Shown: piece by piece, positions 36,801 to 47,496 of the stretch
How positions within the stretch are numbered: the stretch's first letter is position 1
Layout: every line of letters begins with the position of its first letter
DNA from: Sympetrum striolatum
Lineage: Eukaryota > Arthropoda > Insecta > Odonata > Libellulidae
Length of the DNA: 64,000 nt
Assembly (NCBI GenBank): GCA_947579665.1
Contig: CANPUZ010000046.1
Location: 434,001-498,000 of the forward strand
Reading direction: 5' to 3'
Translations under genes and position numbers: made by a program
Notes under the pieces: generated by a model
What the model was told of the DNA's origin: nothing
Database searches by the model: none
Seen by the model: only the letters and a program-made list of their open reading frames with translations

Positions 36801-37018
36801 ATGTTCCTCTCGAAATCTTCTTCTTTAAAATGCCTTGAGCAAACGTTACCATTTTTTGGATTCCAATCATCCTTCCTTTTGCAGGCTTCTACCCAGAGTC
36901 TTCTAAGATTAGGATCAGACGGAAATCTAAAATACGACACGGTATTGTCATTCTCTGAAGTTTTTGTTTTGTAATAGCTGTTGGAGCAAACTGCCACGCT
37001 ACACCTATTCCCCGGCAT
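33832..37018 (-). CDS. THAP9 / P-element-type transposase, five exons, apparently intact
   Basis: Exons on the minus strand: 37018-36590, 36507-36430, 36303-36048, about 35671-35498, and 35402-33832. All four introns are GT-AG with consensus donors (GTAAGT, GTATGT, GTAAAA, GTATGT) and the phases fit, giving about 835 residues. Human THAP9 has 903 and the Drosophila P transposase 751. The start MPGNRC is the usual THAP start; an in-frame upstream ATG at 37114 is less likely. The THAP zinc finger has C6, C11, C60 and H63, with Trp42 and a late SIPTQY. A leucine-rich coiled coil spans about 147-195, then an HTH-like part (ISLLMSGKKQVKSWS). The RNase H-like core has D299 (QFDEM), D372 (VCDCAGAN) and E595 (QDSLENLF), matching the P/THAP9 D-D-E by context. 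The family binds DNA through THAP and cuts and joins DNA. No terminal inverted repeats were found, so it is either a domesticated gene or an element with unrecognised ends. Confidence 0.85.
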
Positions 37019-37330
37019 TTCTTGCCAGAAAACGAGCCGTAACAATTTGAATCCTCTCTTTAACCCAGAAGGAATAAAGTAGACGGAAGAAATGTGAAAT
37101 TCACTCAACTTCAAGAAGCGAAAGCAAGATCACTAAGGGTCACAACGGATGCTAAAGATCGCTGAAGACTGAACAAACTAACCACAACGTTGCCGGTAGT
37201 GAGTCAGACAGTCCACGCGGGAATACAGTGACGTCACTGGAGGCGTCGGCCATTATTTCCACTTTCAGCTGAGACCACCTCCCTCTCTCTATACACCTTG
37301 GGTGGTACCCTAGTAGCCGACAAAGCTGTT
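37019..37330 (-). promoter_or_regulatory. 5' flank of the THAP-transposase gene
   Basis: GC-richer sequence directly upstream of the start codon. It contains a perfect palindromic CRE-like site TGACGTCA at 37229-37236. No TATA box is obvious. The stretch CAACGTTGCCGGTAGTGAG...GGCGTCGGCCAT resembles CAACGTTACCATAGTAAGTG...CTTCGGCCAT at 45850-45897, which lies upstream of a P-type transposase fragment, so it may belong to the element rather than to a host promoter. Confidence 0.35.
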
Positions 37331-37777
37331 TTTGGAAGTTTTAAAGGGTTAAAGATGTTGCTTAAGGTTTATGAAATCATCTGTACGGATAAAAGCCATG
37401 TTTCGGAATAAATCTCTTAACATTTCTTTTCAGTGATAAGATGGAAGCACAAGATTTAAGATTATGGGGGAAGAGGAATAAATAAAATTTGTAATGACAT
37501 CCTTTGCGAATATATGTAGGCTATGGCGATCAAGGAAATAGTCTTGTTTCTGCCTTTTATTGTAAGAATGAATCGAAGATGTGGAGGTAAAGTGCTTTAC
37601 ATTTAAACCCCGCAATCTGCCAGTGGCGCGTGGAAGGGGGTGTAAAATCCCTATCTAATTAGAGAGCTATTAGCTTCTCTAATACTTCGCAGAAGAAATG
37701 ACCAAAAGTAGCTATCTGTCGTGGCAACTACTTCCCTGTATTGCTTTTTTGTTTTCTCTCGAAGGTCGCGTAAGAGT
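37331..37777. other. Intergenic, no feature recognised
   Basis: Moderately AT-rich sequence between the THAP gene and the hAT element. A short inverted repeat GAGAGCTATTAGCTTCTC lies near 37662. No gene is seen. Confidence 0.5.
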
Positions 37778-37785
37778 ATAACTGT
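37778..37785 (+). repeat. Target-site duplication of the hAT element, left
   Basis: ATAACTGT here and ATAACTGG at 39264-39271: eight bases with one mismatch, the duplication length of hAT elements. Confidence 0.7.
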
Positions 37786-38019
37786 CAGGGCTGGCTTTAT
37801 GGGCAGGCGAATAATGCTGTGGCCGCCATATTATTGCATTTACAAGATTATTATTATAAATTGACTCTCAAATAACTCACAAAAACATTAGATAGAAAGA
37901 ATAATGATAATATAAGATGAAAACAATAATATAAAACATTAAATAAGTCTATTTATGGCCAGAAACTGTTTAATTTATTTAATTAAATGAAATTTAGGCA
38001 ACGTCTCATAACCCTCCAT

Positions 38020-38217
38020 AACGGATTTTTCTTACCACTCCTGTGACAGTGGAGAACAAAGCTTCTCAAAACTGAAACTGATTAAGGCATATTTGTGATG
38101 GCGCAAGATAGATTTGTTAATCTCTCTGTGATTTCCATCGAAAACAGCATTACCCTTAACTTTTCCAAACTCATTAACGGTTTTGCTACTAAAAATGCTA
38201 AAATAGTTAAATTTTAA
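38020..38217 (+). pseudogene. C-terminal remnant of a hAT transposase
   Basis: Reads PVTVEN, then after a one-base shift EQSFSKLKLIKAYL, and after stops NSITLNFSKLINGFATKNAK before a TAA at 38215. This follows the hAT dimerisation-region pattern (PVT-x-x-x-x-ERSFSKLKLIK-x-YL) and the usual C-terminus with a phenylalanine-rich DF-x-x-x-I-x-x-FA-type end. Two stops and one shift make it non-functional. The minus-strand 62-codon frame over the same place is a shadow. Confidence 0.7.
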
Positions 38218-38338
38218 CACTTTATATTTGATATGATGTGATAATCACTAATCAATATTTCTATTGATCAGTATAATTTGTATTAAACTATATTAATCAA
38301 AGAAATAAATACATTGTTAGTAAAACACAGTTGCTTTA

Positions 38339-39000
38339 AATATCTATTATATGTAGATGTTTCTCCAGATATACCTAGATATTCACTCACTCACTCAGGA
38401 TCAAAATTCTAACCGTGTTCCACAAGTGCCACTGACTTGAAATTTTTACAATGAGGTGCCCATCACGTGCAACCTCCATAAAAAAGGAGATGTCGACTTC
38501 AAACTTTGCATTAAATAAAATCAAGTCCTAAAAAGTCTTACGGTCTATTCACAGCTGCCAATAGGTCCTGGGTTCAACGCCAGGGGTCTCTAAAATTAAT
38601 AATTGTTGCAATGTTTAAGAATTTTTTGAACCCCTTCCCGATAGTATAGAAACTTAAAACTTGGCATGTAAATAAAGAACGTAGACACATTTCAAAAACG
38701 TGTTTTACGATTCCTTGATCGTCCTTGGTTCGATCCCAGAGAGCCATTTACATTATGCATTTCAGATGGGGATAATGGTGTCTTATTTCAGGACCTTCCC
38801 GGTATTATATGGACTTCAAACTTTGCATTAATTAAAATCAGGTCCTAACAAGTTATAATGTGTATTCGCATCCGCTAATAGGTCCTGGATTCGACACGTG
38901 GCATTTTAAAATAAAAAATTGCTATTATTTTAAAGTTTTTTTTCAACCCCTTCCCGATAACATTGAAACTCAAAACTTGGCATTCGAATAAAGATTATAA
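38339..39000 (+). repeat. Family A fragment nested in the hAT element
   Basis: 5' end text TATATGTAGATGTTTCTCCA, then modules with T-arm-like motifs near 38567 (GGGTTCAACGCCAGG), 38725 (TTGGTTCGATCCCAGAGAG) and 38885 (TGGATTCGACACG), 158-160 bp apart. The 3' hairpin end is missing. Confidence 0.6.
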
Positions 39001-39434
39001 ATACATTTGATATGCTTTACCAAATTACTAATAAATTTTACTTGTATACTTAATACTGTGACAATTTTATATATTTTATTAATTATTATGTATTGATATT
39101 TCATTGTAAAACATTTCTTAGTTTAATTATTTTGTTTATTATTTGATGTACTGAAGACTGTTGTGATATTTTGTTAGGTTTACACCATTATTGAATTTGC
39201 AATATTACTAACAGGAGGGCCGCCAAATGCGATTTGCCTGCCAATTGTCTAAAGCCGGCCCTGATAACTGGGATAACAATATCAGTTATCTCCTCCCTGA
39301 AATTGGTAGTGATAAATTTATCAAAAAGCGATGGTTTTGGCATTCTTTTACAAAGGAGACACTTTCATAAATATAAATACGAGGAAGGGTCGTTATCCGA
39401 CTGGAGATGAATGTTCTCCGCTGGGTGTTAATGG

Positions 39435-40720
39435 TTTATAATAATAATAAGCTTTATTTAGCCCAAGGGATTTAGATACATTCATAAATGCATTTAAAAT
39501 AAAAATACATTAAAAATTAAATATATTCATACATACATACATAGGTCTTTATTAGGAGAAATTGGAACTTTTTTGTCCCATCTTCCATTTAACCATAAAC
39601 ATTTACAATACATATGACATAGTGTATATTAAAAAATTCAAATCATATTACAATATGGTAACCATTCTAGAAATGAATACAACTTTAGGATATAAAGCAT
39701 TGTCCAAAAACATTTCTAAAAGATATTATAAAAATACATTAAATTTTGTTAACCATTCAAGAAAAACTATAGTTTTTTAATAATTTTTTTTAAACTTATT
39801 TAATATTATATTTTATTTGAGTAATTTTTTTGTTATTCCTGTTTTATTTAGATAGCTTATAAAAAGCTTGACATTGAAGCTGTTAAGAACATCGTTAGAT
39901 CTCTAAATATATTTATGAAAAGTTATCTTTTATTTTTACATTGAAAATGTGATGTTTTTATAAACTAAAAAAAAACAAGAGCATAAACAAAATTAAACCG
40001 CTAAAAATAGAAGTTAGCAGCTTCATTTTGATCTACATACTCTTTTAGCTGGAAATAACCTTTCAATATTATTATTAACAGTGTTATGCCTCTATTTGGC
40101 TTCAACTAATTTAATAAGAATGATTTAAATCAAGGTGATCAGGTCGAAACTGATTGCAATTTTCACTTCTTATTTTATACCATACCATACCTTTATACAA
40201 TATTTTATACAACTTTAGGATATAAAGCATTGTTAGTAAAATATTTACTAAAAGATATTATAATAAGTGTGTGACATAAAAACTATTTAACATCAAAAAC
40301 AGTTCAAAAAACATCAAATATATGAAAGACAATTACAGGAACTATCATTGTCACTCATATTGTCAACGAGACATTTTTTTAGATTTCTTTGAAAAGTCAC
40401 CAGTTTGGGGAATATTTTATCTCTTGTGGAAGTGAATTGTACAACATTATTACTCGAATAAATAAGGAGATTAGTGTATTTGGAGAAGAAAGTAATGTGG
40501 AAATCGCTTCTTCCTCTAAGTGTTATGCCCATGTACATTGCACTGTTTATCTTTAAGAATTTTTGTAAATATTCAGGCATCCATTTTTATTTCATGTATG
40601 AAATTCAGTGCTTGATATCTTTTTCCACATTTAACCAACTCAGTTTTTGGAGCTCTGTATCAATTTTAGTATATCACATTATATTATAATCCTCATTGCC
40701 CCATTTTGTAATACCTGTAA
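39435..40720 (-). mobile_element. LINE 3' fragment (jockey/CR1-like group), copy 1
   Basis: Minus-strand fragment: coding end near 40690-40314, then about 870 bases of 3' UTR, ending in an ATAATAATAA tract at about 39440. Near-identical fragments are at 43035-44104, 52460-53552 and 58340-59440, and another begins near 63890. The 3' UTR holds the conserved text AAAGCTTGGCATTGAAGCTG and TGGCTTCAACTAATT. 39272-39434 has no recognised feature. Confidence 0.6.
40314..40690 (-). pseudogene. C-terminal end of LINE ORF2
   Basis: Reads MPEYLQKFLKINSAMYMGIT, then RGRSDFHITFFSKYTNLL, SNNVVQF and FPKLVTFQRNLKKCLVDNM. This is the pattern at the end of many jockey/CR1-group ORF2 proteins: P-EYL, an H-x-x-NTR-x-S-like centre, and a final F-x-x-NLK-x-x-L. 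The NTR is changed to TLR here but is NTRGRSNFHIPFF in the 43.9 kb copy. Decayed. Confidence 0.6.
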
Positions 40721-40859
40721 TCACTTTTTTCCATTTGGCTAGTTAAGTATAAAATAGTCGCACGAAAATTATAATGTGGCAATATAATACAATTATAAAT
40801 AACTTCAGTTGCGTCAATAGAAATAAATTGACTAACTCTGGCCAGGAAATGTAACTTTT

Positions 40860-40990
40860 TTGCAATTTTCTTACAGATGTAATGAAAAATAACAATTGGT
40901 ACTTTTTCCGCAGTATTTTATTAAGCACAATAAAAAGGAAACAAAATGACTAGTTTCAGAGATTGATCTCCATCATCAAGTGACCTAGCA
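40860..40990 (+). mobile_element. Penelope-like element fragment
   Basis: Contains GGTACTTTTTCCGCAGTATT, AATAAAAAGGAAACAAAATGAC and TTGATCTCCATCATCAAGTG. This text, with a TGATGATGGAGATCAATCTC box, is of the kind found beside the coding end of Penelope-like elements. The first part recurs on the opposite strand at 41890-41960. A short, uncertain assignment. Confidence 0.4.
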
Positions 40991-41003
40991 AAAACGTAAA
41001 GCA

Positions 41004-41530
41004 TCTATTATATATAGATGCTTCTCCGGATTCATTCATATAGATAGATAGGATACCAATTCACAGGCTAAACCACAAGCGTCATTGACTTGATATTTTT
41101 ATGATGTATTGGCCATAACGTGTAATTTATTGAAATGATAGGAAGTTCTTGCTTATGTGGAAAATGTATATTTAGCATAAGGTTTTGAAAAAAAATATAG
41201 ATGAGACCATACTGTTCCTGGGTTTGATGCCGGGGCACATTAAAATTTCTCTCATAAGGAATATAAGGGAAAAGTAGGACGTTGTTTGAGACAGTTGCAA
41301 CCAATATTTCTGCTTGAATTTTCACACAGTTAGAGATGGTGATCTTCTGTTGTGCTGCGTAGGAAGTTATACCAGGAAGACCCGGGTTCGATGCCGGATG
41401 GATAAATTGCTGCAAATTTTAAGAATATTTTCAATACTTTTTTTTTCTTTTGAGGGCCCTTTAGATATGTTGTCGACTTGAAATTAGTGTTCCAATATGC
41501 TTGTAGTATGCAAGCAACATTTTACTCGTA
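41004..41530 (+). mobile_element. Family A modular element, short (2 modules)
   Basis: Complete ends: TATATATAGATGCTTCTCCG and GTAGTATGCAAGCAACATTT TACTCGTA. Only two modules with T-arm-like motifs remain, near 41219 (GGGTTTGATGCCGGG) and 41388 (GACCCGGGTTCGATGCCGG). The start lies within a chance inverted repeat, AAGCATCTA...TAGATGCTT. Confidence 0.65.
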
Positions 41531-41715
41531 ACATATACAAGTAAGACTGGTGGGAAAATAAGGAAATAGGAAAAGAGGGGCGTGGGGGAGAGAGGTGAGT
41601 CGGGGGGAGGGAACTGGAGGTAGAACAACATTGTCAGTGGGTTGTAGAAGTCATCGAATCAATGGGAAGAGGTGCTCGTTAACCATGTAACATTGTTTGG
41701 AATTTGTATGGGAAA

Positions 41716-41949
41716 TTATCTCAACTGTTCTAAGAAATTAAGCCTTTGGTTTTTGTGTATAAAGTGAAGAACTTTGGGTGCAAAGTCAGAAGAATAGTTG
41801 AATTCCAGAAGGTGCTTAGCGAAGTGAGATTGGGAGGCCTTGTTCAAAAAAAATCTTTTATCTTCACTGGCTCTTATGGCAAAATTTCTCCGTGTTTTTT
41901 TTTTGTTTCCATTTATTGTTTTTAATAAATACTGTGGAAAAAGTACCAA
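41716..41949 (-). pseudogene. Penelope-like GIY-YIG endonuclease fragment
   Basis: Reads FAIRASEDKRFF, then ASQSHFAKHLLEFNYS and KVLHFIHKNQRLNFLEQLR. This follows the end of the GIY-YIG nuclease of Penelope-like elements (RF-x-x-R-x-x-EH ... S-x-FA-x-HLL-x-x-H ... LH-x-x-x-KG-x-x-L-x-x-LE). The Tyr and Gly of the catalytic start are outside the fragment. It ends in a purine-rich stretch at 41540-41700. Non-functional. Confidence 0.45.
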
Positions 41950-42339
41950 TTGTTATTTTTATCATGAAGTATATCCACAAGACATCGCCAGAGATTGTGA
42001 ATGTTACAGATATAATTTAAATGTTCCTCAAATTTTAATTTCCTATCCCTCCTAAATGTTTAATTGAGTCAGCAAATCTAATGTCACATTTATTTATTTG
42101 GACTTTAGAATGACTATCTTTAAAATACTGATTTTTCCTTAATTCGTCTGTATGAGTGTCATTGACTGTGATCAGTTAATAGCGTGTGCATATGGAAGAA
42201 GACCCATTTGGGATAAAAGAATAAAAGAAAATTCCAAATAAATATAAAGTACAGTAATCTGAATTTAAGATGGCTAAATGTCATTATATTGCCATGGAAT
42301 TTGCTTCACTGATAAAGTAATCTGCAAATTGCTCACAAA

Positions 42340-42540
42340 CTGTGTTCACTGATCAACCTGTCTGCAACTGTATCTCAGGAACAATGCTGTGTTATGTCGG
42401 GGCTGCCTACTGAACTGGCCTTGGTCGTGAACCGAGCTGTTGTACGCCAACCGAGTCAAAATTTCTTTGCCAAAGCTGGTTGTAAACCGAGTTGGTCGTG
42501 AACAGAGGCGGTCGTGAACCTAGGTTCCGCTGTACAGGGA
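42340..42540. repeat. Short degenerate GTCGTGAACCGAG repeats
   Basis: Several copies of a GGTCGTGAACCGAG-like word over 120 bases (near 42425, 42480, 42500, 42515), suggesting subterminal repeats of a small DNA element. No boundary is clear. 41970-42340 has no recognised feature. Confidence 0.35.
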
Positions 42541-42940
42541 AGGGGTGAAATTTTAAATGGATGAAAGAGAGGAAGGCTGGGTGAAACGAGCTTGGAGATA
42601 GCTATTAATATACTTTTTTGTAATTTGAACAATTTGATGGCATGGTGGGAAGAACCCCAAAACAGGATGCTGTAGAAAATATGTGAATAAAAAAGACCAT
42701 AATAATTAGATAAAAATACATCGGTTGAACCATTGAAACGGATATTGTGGATGAGAAAGCAAAAGGAACTTGGTTTTTTTAAAAGAAAATGAATGTGAGA
42801 GTCCGAGTAGAGGTGTGAGTTAATGTGTAAGCCAAGAAGATTGGAAGAGTCCACCTGAGGTAATATATTACCATCTAAAAAAATATCTAATTTTTGAGTA
42901 AGTTTATTTTTTGGAACAAAGTGAATTATTTGAGATTATG
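42456..42940 (-). pseudogene. LINE ORF2 fragment, region after the reverse transcriptase
   Basis: Open on the minus strand with VDSSNLLGLHINSHL, HIHFLLKKPSSFCFLI, LSNYYGLFYSHIFYSILFWG and SSHHAIKLFKLQKSIL. This matches the jockey/CR1-type thumb pattern (LG-x-x-x-D-x-x-L-x-W ... HI-x-x-L-x-x-KLSS ... YY-x-L-x-x-SHL-x-YGI-x-LWG ... LQK-x-x-x-R). Coding text seems to begin near 42940 (NKLTQKLDIFLDGN). No catalytic box remains. Confidence 0.6.
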
Positions 42941-43034
42941 AAAGCGACTCGGGTGAGCCTATATAGTTGTTTAATAATTTATGTAGAAAAATTATTCCAA
43001 AGTTTCTTCTCCTAGTTTCTTAAGTTTTCATACT

Positions 43035-44104
43035 TAATATAATATAATAATGATAATATAAGCTTTATTTAGCCCAATACATTTAAATACATTCAAATCC
43101 ATTAATACATTTAAAATTAAATACATTAAATATATGGTAACCATTCAAGAAAAACTATAGTTTTTTGATATTTTTTTAAAAACTTATTTAATATTATATT
43201 TTATTTGAGTAATTTTCTTGTTATTCATTTTTTATTTAGATGGCTTATAAAAAGCTTGGCATTGAAGCTGTTAAGAACATCGTTAGATATCTAAATGTAT
43301 TTATGGAAATGTAATGTTTTTATAAACTACATAAACAAGAGCATAAACAAAATTAAACCGCTAAAAATAGAAGTTAGCAGCTTCATTTTGATCTACATAC
43401 TCTATTAGCTGGAATTAAAATTTCAAAGTTATTATTAACAGTGTTATGCCTCTATTTTGGCTTCAAGTAATTAAATAACGATGATTTAAATCAAGGTGAT
43501 CAGGTCTAAACTAAAGCAATTTTCGTTTCTTATTTTATACTATATTTTATACAACTTTAGAATATAAAGCATTGTTAGTAAAAATTTTACTAAAAGATAT
43601 AATTATAAATATGTGACTTAAAAACTATTTAACATCAGATAAATGAAAGAAAAGAACTATCACATTGACTCAAATCATATTGTCAACGAGACCTTAGATT
43701 TCTTTGAAAAGTCGCCAGGTTTGTGGAATCTTTTATCTCTTGTGGAAGTGAATTGTACAACATTATTCCTCGAAAAAATAAGGAGATTTGTGTATTAAGG
43801 CCGCCGTACACGGGGAAGTATTTCCTGGAAATAATTTCCATTTATGGCCGACACTCTTTCCTGATTGGTCGAAATTAGAACATATTCTATTCTGGAAATA
43901 TTTCCCCGTGTATGGCAGCCTTTAGGAGAAGAAAGGAATATGGAAATTGCTTCTTCCTCGAGTATTATGTCCGTGTACATCACTGTTTATCTTTAAGAAT
44001 TTTTGTAAATATTCAGGCATCAGACCCATTTTTATTTTGTGTATGAAATTCAGTACTTGATATTCTAGACCAAAATTATAACTACACAAATACCCTGAAA
44101 CCAA
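43035..44104 (-). mobile_element. LINE 3' fragment, copy 2
   Basis: Same family as 39435-40720. Coding end at about 44104-43930 (YQVLNFIHKIKMGLMPEYLQ, KFLKINSDVHGHNTRGRSNF), with the NTR motif preserved. It is interrupted by a 124-bp inverted-repeat element at 43798. The 3' end lies at the TAATATAATATAATAATGAT tract near 43035. Confidence 0.6.
43798..43921. mobile_element. MITE, PIF/Harbinger (Tourist)-like, 124 bp
   Basis: Terminal inverted repeats AGGCCGCCGTACACGGGGAA and AGGCTGCCATACACGGGGAA, flanked by TTA on both sides (43795-43797 and 43922-43924). Uninterrupted LINE copies read GTGTATTTGGAGAAG at this place. The TTA duplication fits the TWA target of Harbinger elements. Confidence 0.75.
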
Positions 44105-45014
44105 AATTTTTAATGGAAATCAAGAAGAAAAAATATCACAAAATATAAAATCTATATATGGGTTCGAATCAGAATTCCCATTTGCTGCAGTAGGGGTTAT
44201 CGAAGGGAATAAATGTTTTTCGATAAAGGGGTGACGTCACTCCAACGCATCAATCGAAGAAGATTAATGCATCGTGAGTAAATCTTCGTGTGTTATTTAA
44301 CAGGAATGCGTGCCATCAAAACATTTTTGGTGAATGTCTTCGTTGTTTTACCGGTAGAATGAAATTTGATAGGCCTTCTTTGAACCCATCTAACATCTCA
44401 CTTGCTACATTTTCATCTGTTGCCTCGCTCCAAAGAGTATGGCGTTTCTTCTTCCTCTTAGCAATTGTTTCTTAAATTATTTCGGGTTATTCTCTCAAGC
44501 ATTCTTTCCGAAACTCTTATTAAGGTAAGTAGTATGTGGCATTGGACTCAGTGGAAGGTCTCCAGAATGGAAAATGTTCCATAAATCACTGAACTAACTA
44601 ACATAAATTTACAATAATGTATAGGAATCACTGTGTCATAGGCTTTCTATTATTGTTCTGTAAATAAAATTTAAATATGAAAATATAATCAAGTCCTGAA
44701 TTCATAAGTGTAATGATTCATTGAAAAATCTTCATTCCCCTCTGTCCATAGCCTTAGTCGCTCTATGATTCTTTATTTTCACCTCATCCACCATCTTTAT
44801 TCTTCCTCTCTTATTCCTTCCACTGAGCCTTCTAATGCCTCTTGCAGTACGCTATTTCCTCTAAATACTTGTCATAACCAGTTAGCTTTTCTTTATCTTA
44901 TTTCCTTCATCATCCTTCTTTCACTTTATTTAAAAATAGCTGGCTTGCCCAATGAATCTCAATGGGGAAATTAAAATTGATAATTGCCAGTGCAACAACT
45001 TTGAGAAGCTCCCC
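44105..45014. other. No gene recognised; one CRE-like site
   Basis: Contains a second TGACGTCA palindrome at 44232-44239 and short open frames of 61-69 codons without motifs. Possibly an old promoter or element end, but nothing supports this further. Confidence 0.4.
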
Positions 45015-45130
45015 TATGTACATGGGTGGTCTGAAAAGTTTCCGACATTTCTCGACATGTTTTCTGAAAATTTTCTGAAGAAGTCTGAAAATTCTGGGGT
45101 CGGAAGCTTTTCAGAGCACCCTCGTACATA
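45015..45130. mobile_element. Mariner-like MITE, ~116 bp
   Basis: Inverted ends TATGTACATGGGTGGTCTGA and TATGTACGAGGGTGCTCTGA, followed in both by AAAG. The GAGGGTG-x-TCTGAAAAGT wording is that of many mariner termini, and a TA duplication fits. No coding sequence. Confidence 0.65.
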
Positions 45131-45453
45131 CATTTCCTGAAAAAAAAATTGAAGTTCCCAGAAATAATCTCAGGAAATGAGAAAACAGTCAAATATTGTT
45201 GAAACATACATAAATCCAAAAGTATTAAATTTTAATGACTGGAGTGGACTGTATTTCATCTTGGGGAGGCTGAAATGTGAAGTTAGGTTATACAATATAC
45301 AAACATAAAGGATAGAGTGGTATAAAAAATTTATTGACCAAACATTAAGTTTTAGACAGTTTTACAATTTTCCTTTTCGATTCACTTTCTTTAAATTTAT
45401 AAACTTTGCATGCTGTCTAATCCTCATAGTTACATAATATTTTATTATATATG

Positions 45454-45760
45454 CTATGATTTCACTTCCGTGCATGGGAAATTTATCCCTTCATCACCTT
45501 CAAGTAACTCTGTAATTATGCACTCATGCACAACATTTGTCTCACAGTGCTTTACAAATTGTTCCTCCTCTTTGAGGATGAAAGTATGAAGGTTTACATT
45601 ACGATGAACCACACCCCCCATACTTTTCAGATTTGTTAACTTTGCTACTGGATGGCAAGAGAGTGATCCGGATGAATTAATGCTGCCTGGCAAACAGCAC
45701 ACTTGCTGTGTTTCTTTATTTGGTGCAATACAATGATGACAAGGAATTTTTAAGATTAAG
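45454..45760 (-). pseudogene. C-terminal fragment of a P-element/THAP9-type transposase
   Basis: Open on the minus strand with IPCHHCIAPNK, SLSCHPVAKLTNLKSMGGVV and EEEQFVKHCET, ending INFPCTEVKS. The L-x-x-LKS-x-GG-V/L pattern followed by a glutamate-rich stretch matches the C-terminal region of THAP9/P-type proteins; the gene at 33.8 kb has ISHLSFGGLIEPSP there. The THAP finger and D-D-E core are absent. Sequence at 45790-45897 resembles the 5' flank of the THAP gene, so this may be an internally deleted copy, comparable to KP-type P elements. Confidence 0.45.
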
Positions 45761-45899
45761 GATACCTTAAGGATATCTTAAAATATATCAAAAGTCTTCA
45801 AGCGCAGTAACGACCATGAAGATCTCCAACTCACACAACGTGGTCGCACTTTCCAACTTACATCAACGTTACCATAGTAAGTGGTGACTTCGGCCATGC

Positions 45900-47496
45900 G
45901 TGCACTGCTCCGCAAATTGTAAATTTGTAGTTCAATAAATTATGTAGTACTAAAATTTCACGAAGTAGCTATTTTTTCTTGCCCTTTAGAATATAGATTG
46001 CCTTGACATATCGTCAACATTGACAGTACAATTGTCATTGGAAACTAAATTGAAAATCGTGCATTCTCGAGACAAGTCTACGAAACCTCAGTCTGTTAAC
46101 TTCTCTCAGTAACACTCAGCAAGATGGGAAACATTTGAAGACAATTGGAGTGAAAAGAGATTAAATTAGTGGAAGTGCTGTTAAAATTTTTATGAGTATT
46201 CATGATATCCAAATTTTAGTACAAACGTATTTGAACAGTAAAAAGTAAATGTTCAGTGCTTTGACAAAAATTCCAGAAATTGTTTGGGTTCCGAGATTCA
46301 CTAGTAGAAACAAAACACTGACTCTAAGGCTTGAAAAAGAATTTAAAAGGGTTTGAGTGACAGTGAGTAGAAGTTTTCTACAAGAATATTTTATTCTTTT
46401 TGTTTTTGGAGGAAAAAAATTAAAAAATGTATAAATATTATTTTTCTTTTCAAAATTCATAAATAAAGTGGAAAAACGTTATAATGAGTCAATAACTTCT
46501 TATCTCAGTACCTATTGAACAAAGATTAAATATAATAATAATTTAAAGATCTTAAAGTATATTAATGGTCATAATATTAGTCATATAGTTAATTTTATAG
46601 GCGATATTTAGGAAACATATTTATTGGCCAAGGTCACCCCATCGGTTGGGGTGCCTAAGGCAGCTATTCTTTATTTTTCAAACAAATTCCGTTGTTTAAG
46701 AGAATGTTTTAGATACTATTTGCATGAATAAGAATTACCCTCATGTAATTTCAATTTTCTGAGCATAGAGGATATAATTGAATACAGAAATATTTTTTTT
46801 TTATCTAAAAAATGGCCAAAGTCTACGGTACAGTTCGTTGCCTTTCAGTGATTTACGGAGAATTTTTTACGGCGACAAAGTTACCTGTACTATTCTGACA
46901 TTATTTTCATCACACTCACTATGTTTATTTGACCTCTTTGCCGTTACACCTAATCAAAGTTACCTGTGTTTAAGGCAAGCACCTATTCTTCGGATTTGCT
47001 AATTAATCCGTCTTGTTCAAACGTTTTGTATTCAATTTAAGAGTACCTATTGATGGATAAAACAATTACTCTTAATTCCATCTTTGGTAAATATTACTCT
47101 TTATTACAAATGTATCATAATCGTGCTTTCTCACCGTTTACTCCATATAAGATTATGGTTTCAAAGGGCGAACTTCAGTGCTGCCATCTTGCGGCTGCGG
47201 ACATTAGGGAAACAAAAAATTTCAGCAGTTTCCAGTCCTATACTTTCAAAGTTCGTGATTGTAACACATGCCTCATAATGTTTGGTAGGTAGCAAATGCT
47301 AGGCTATAATTATATCCAAATCAATAAACGAAGAAAAGAAAGATTGGGTTGTGTCTACAAAGTCACCAAAATATCTGTGATTTTTATTACTCAATTTTTT
47401 CTTTCCCACTTATGTTTATTAAATGTTATATTATTCTCTTACAATTATAAATATTTCTTATTTTTCTGTAAATTCATTGATTAATCTATGTATTAC
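45900..47496. other. No gene recognised
   Basis: AT-rich. Plus-strand frames of 74-80 codons at 46778-47002 and 47050-47292 lack motifs. The phrase GCTGCCATCTTGCGGCTGC near 47180 stands out as GC-rich but has no known meaning here. Confidence 0.5.

Larger units (their letters stand above)
37786..39263 (+). mobile_element. hAT-type DNA transposon, internally decayed
   Basis: Terminal inverted repeats are CAGGGCTGGCTTTATGGGCA on the left and, read inward on the other strand, CAGGGCCGGCTTTAGACAAT on the right, the right one with a short interruption before GGCAGGC. An 8-bp target duplication flanks it. It retains the end of a hAT transposase at 38030-38217 and has been invaded by a family A fragment at 38339. 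Length is 1478 bp, too short for an autonomous copy. Confidence 0.75.

Noticed and set aside
33437..37777. Terminal inverted repeats of a complete P element around the THAP gene
   Set aside because: I compared both flanks by eye and found no convincing inverted repeats or 8-bp duplication; a computed self-alignment would be decisive.
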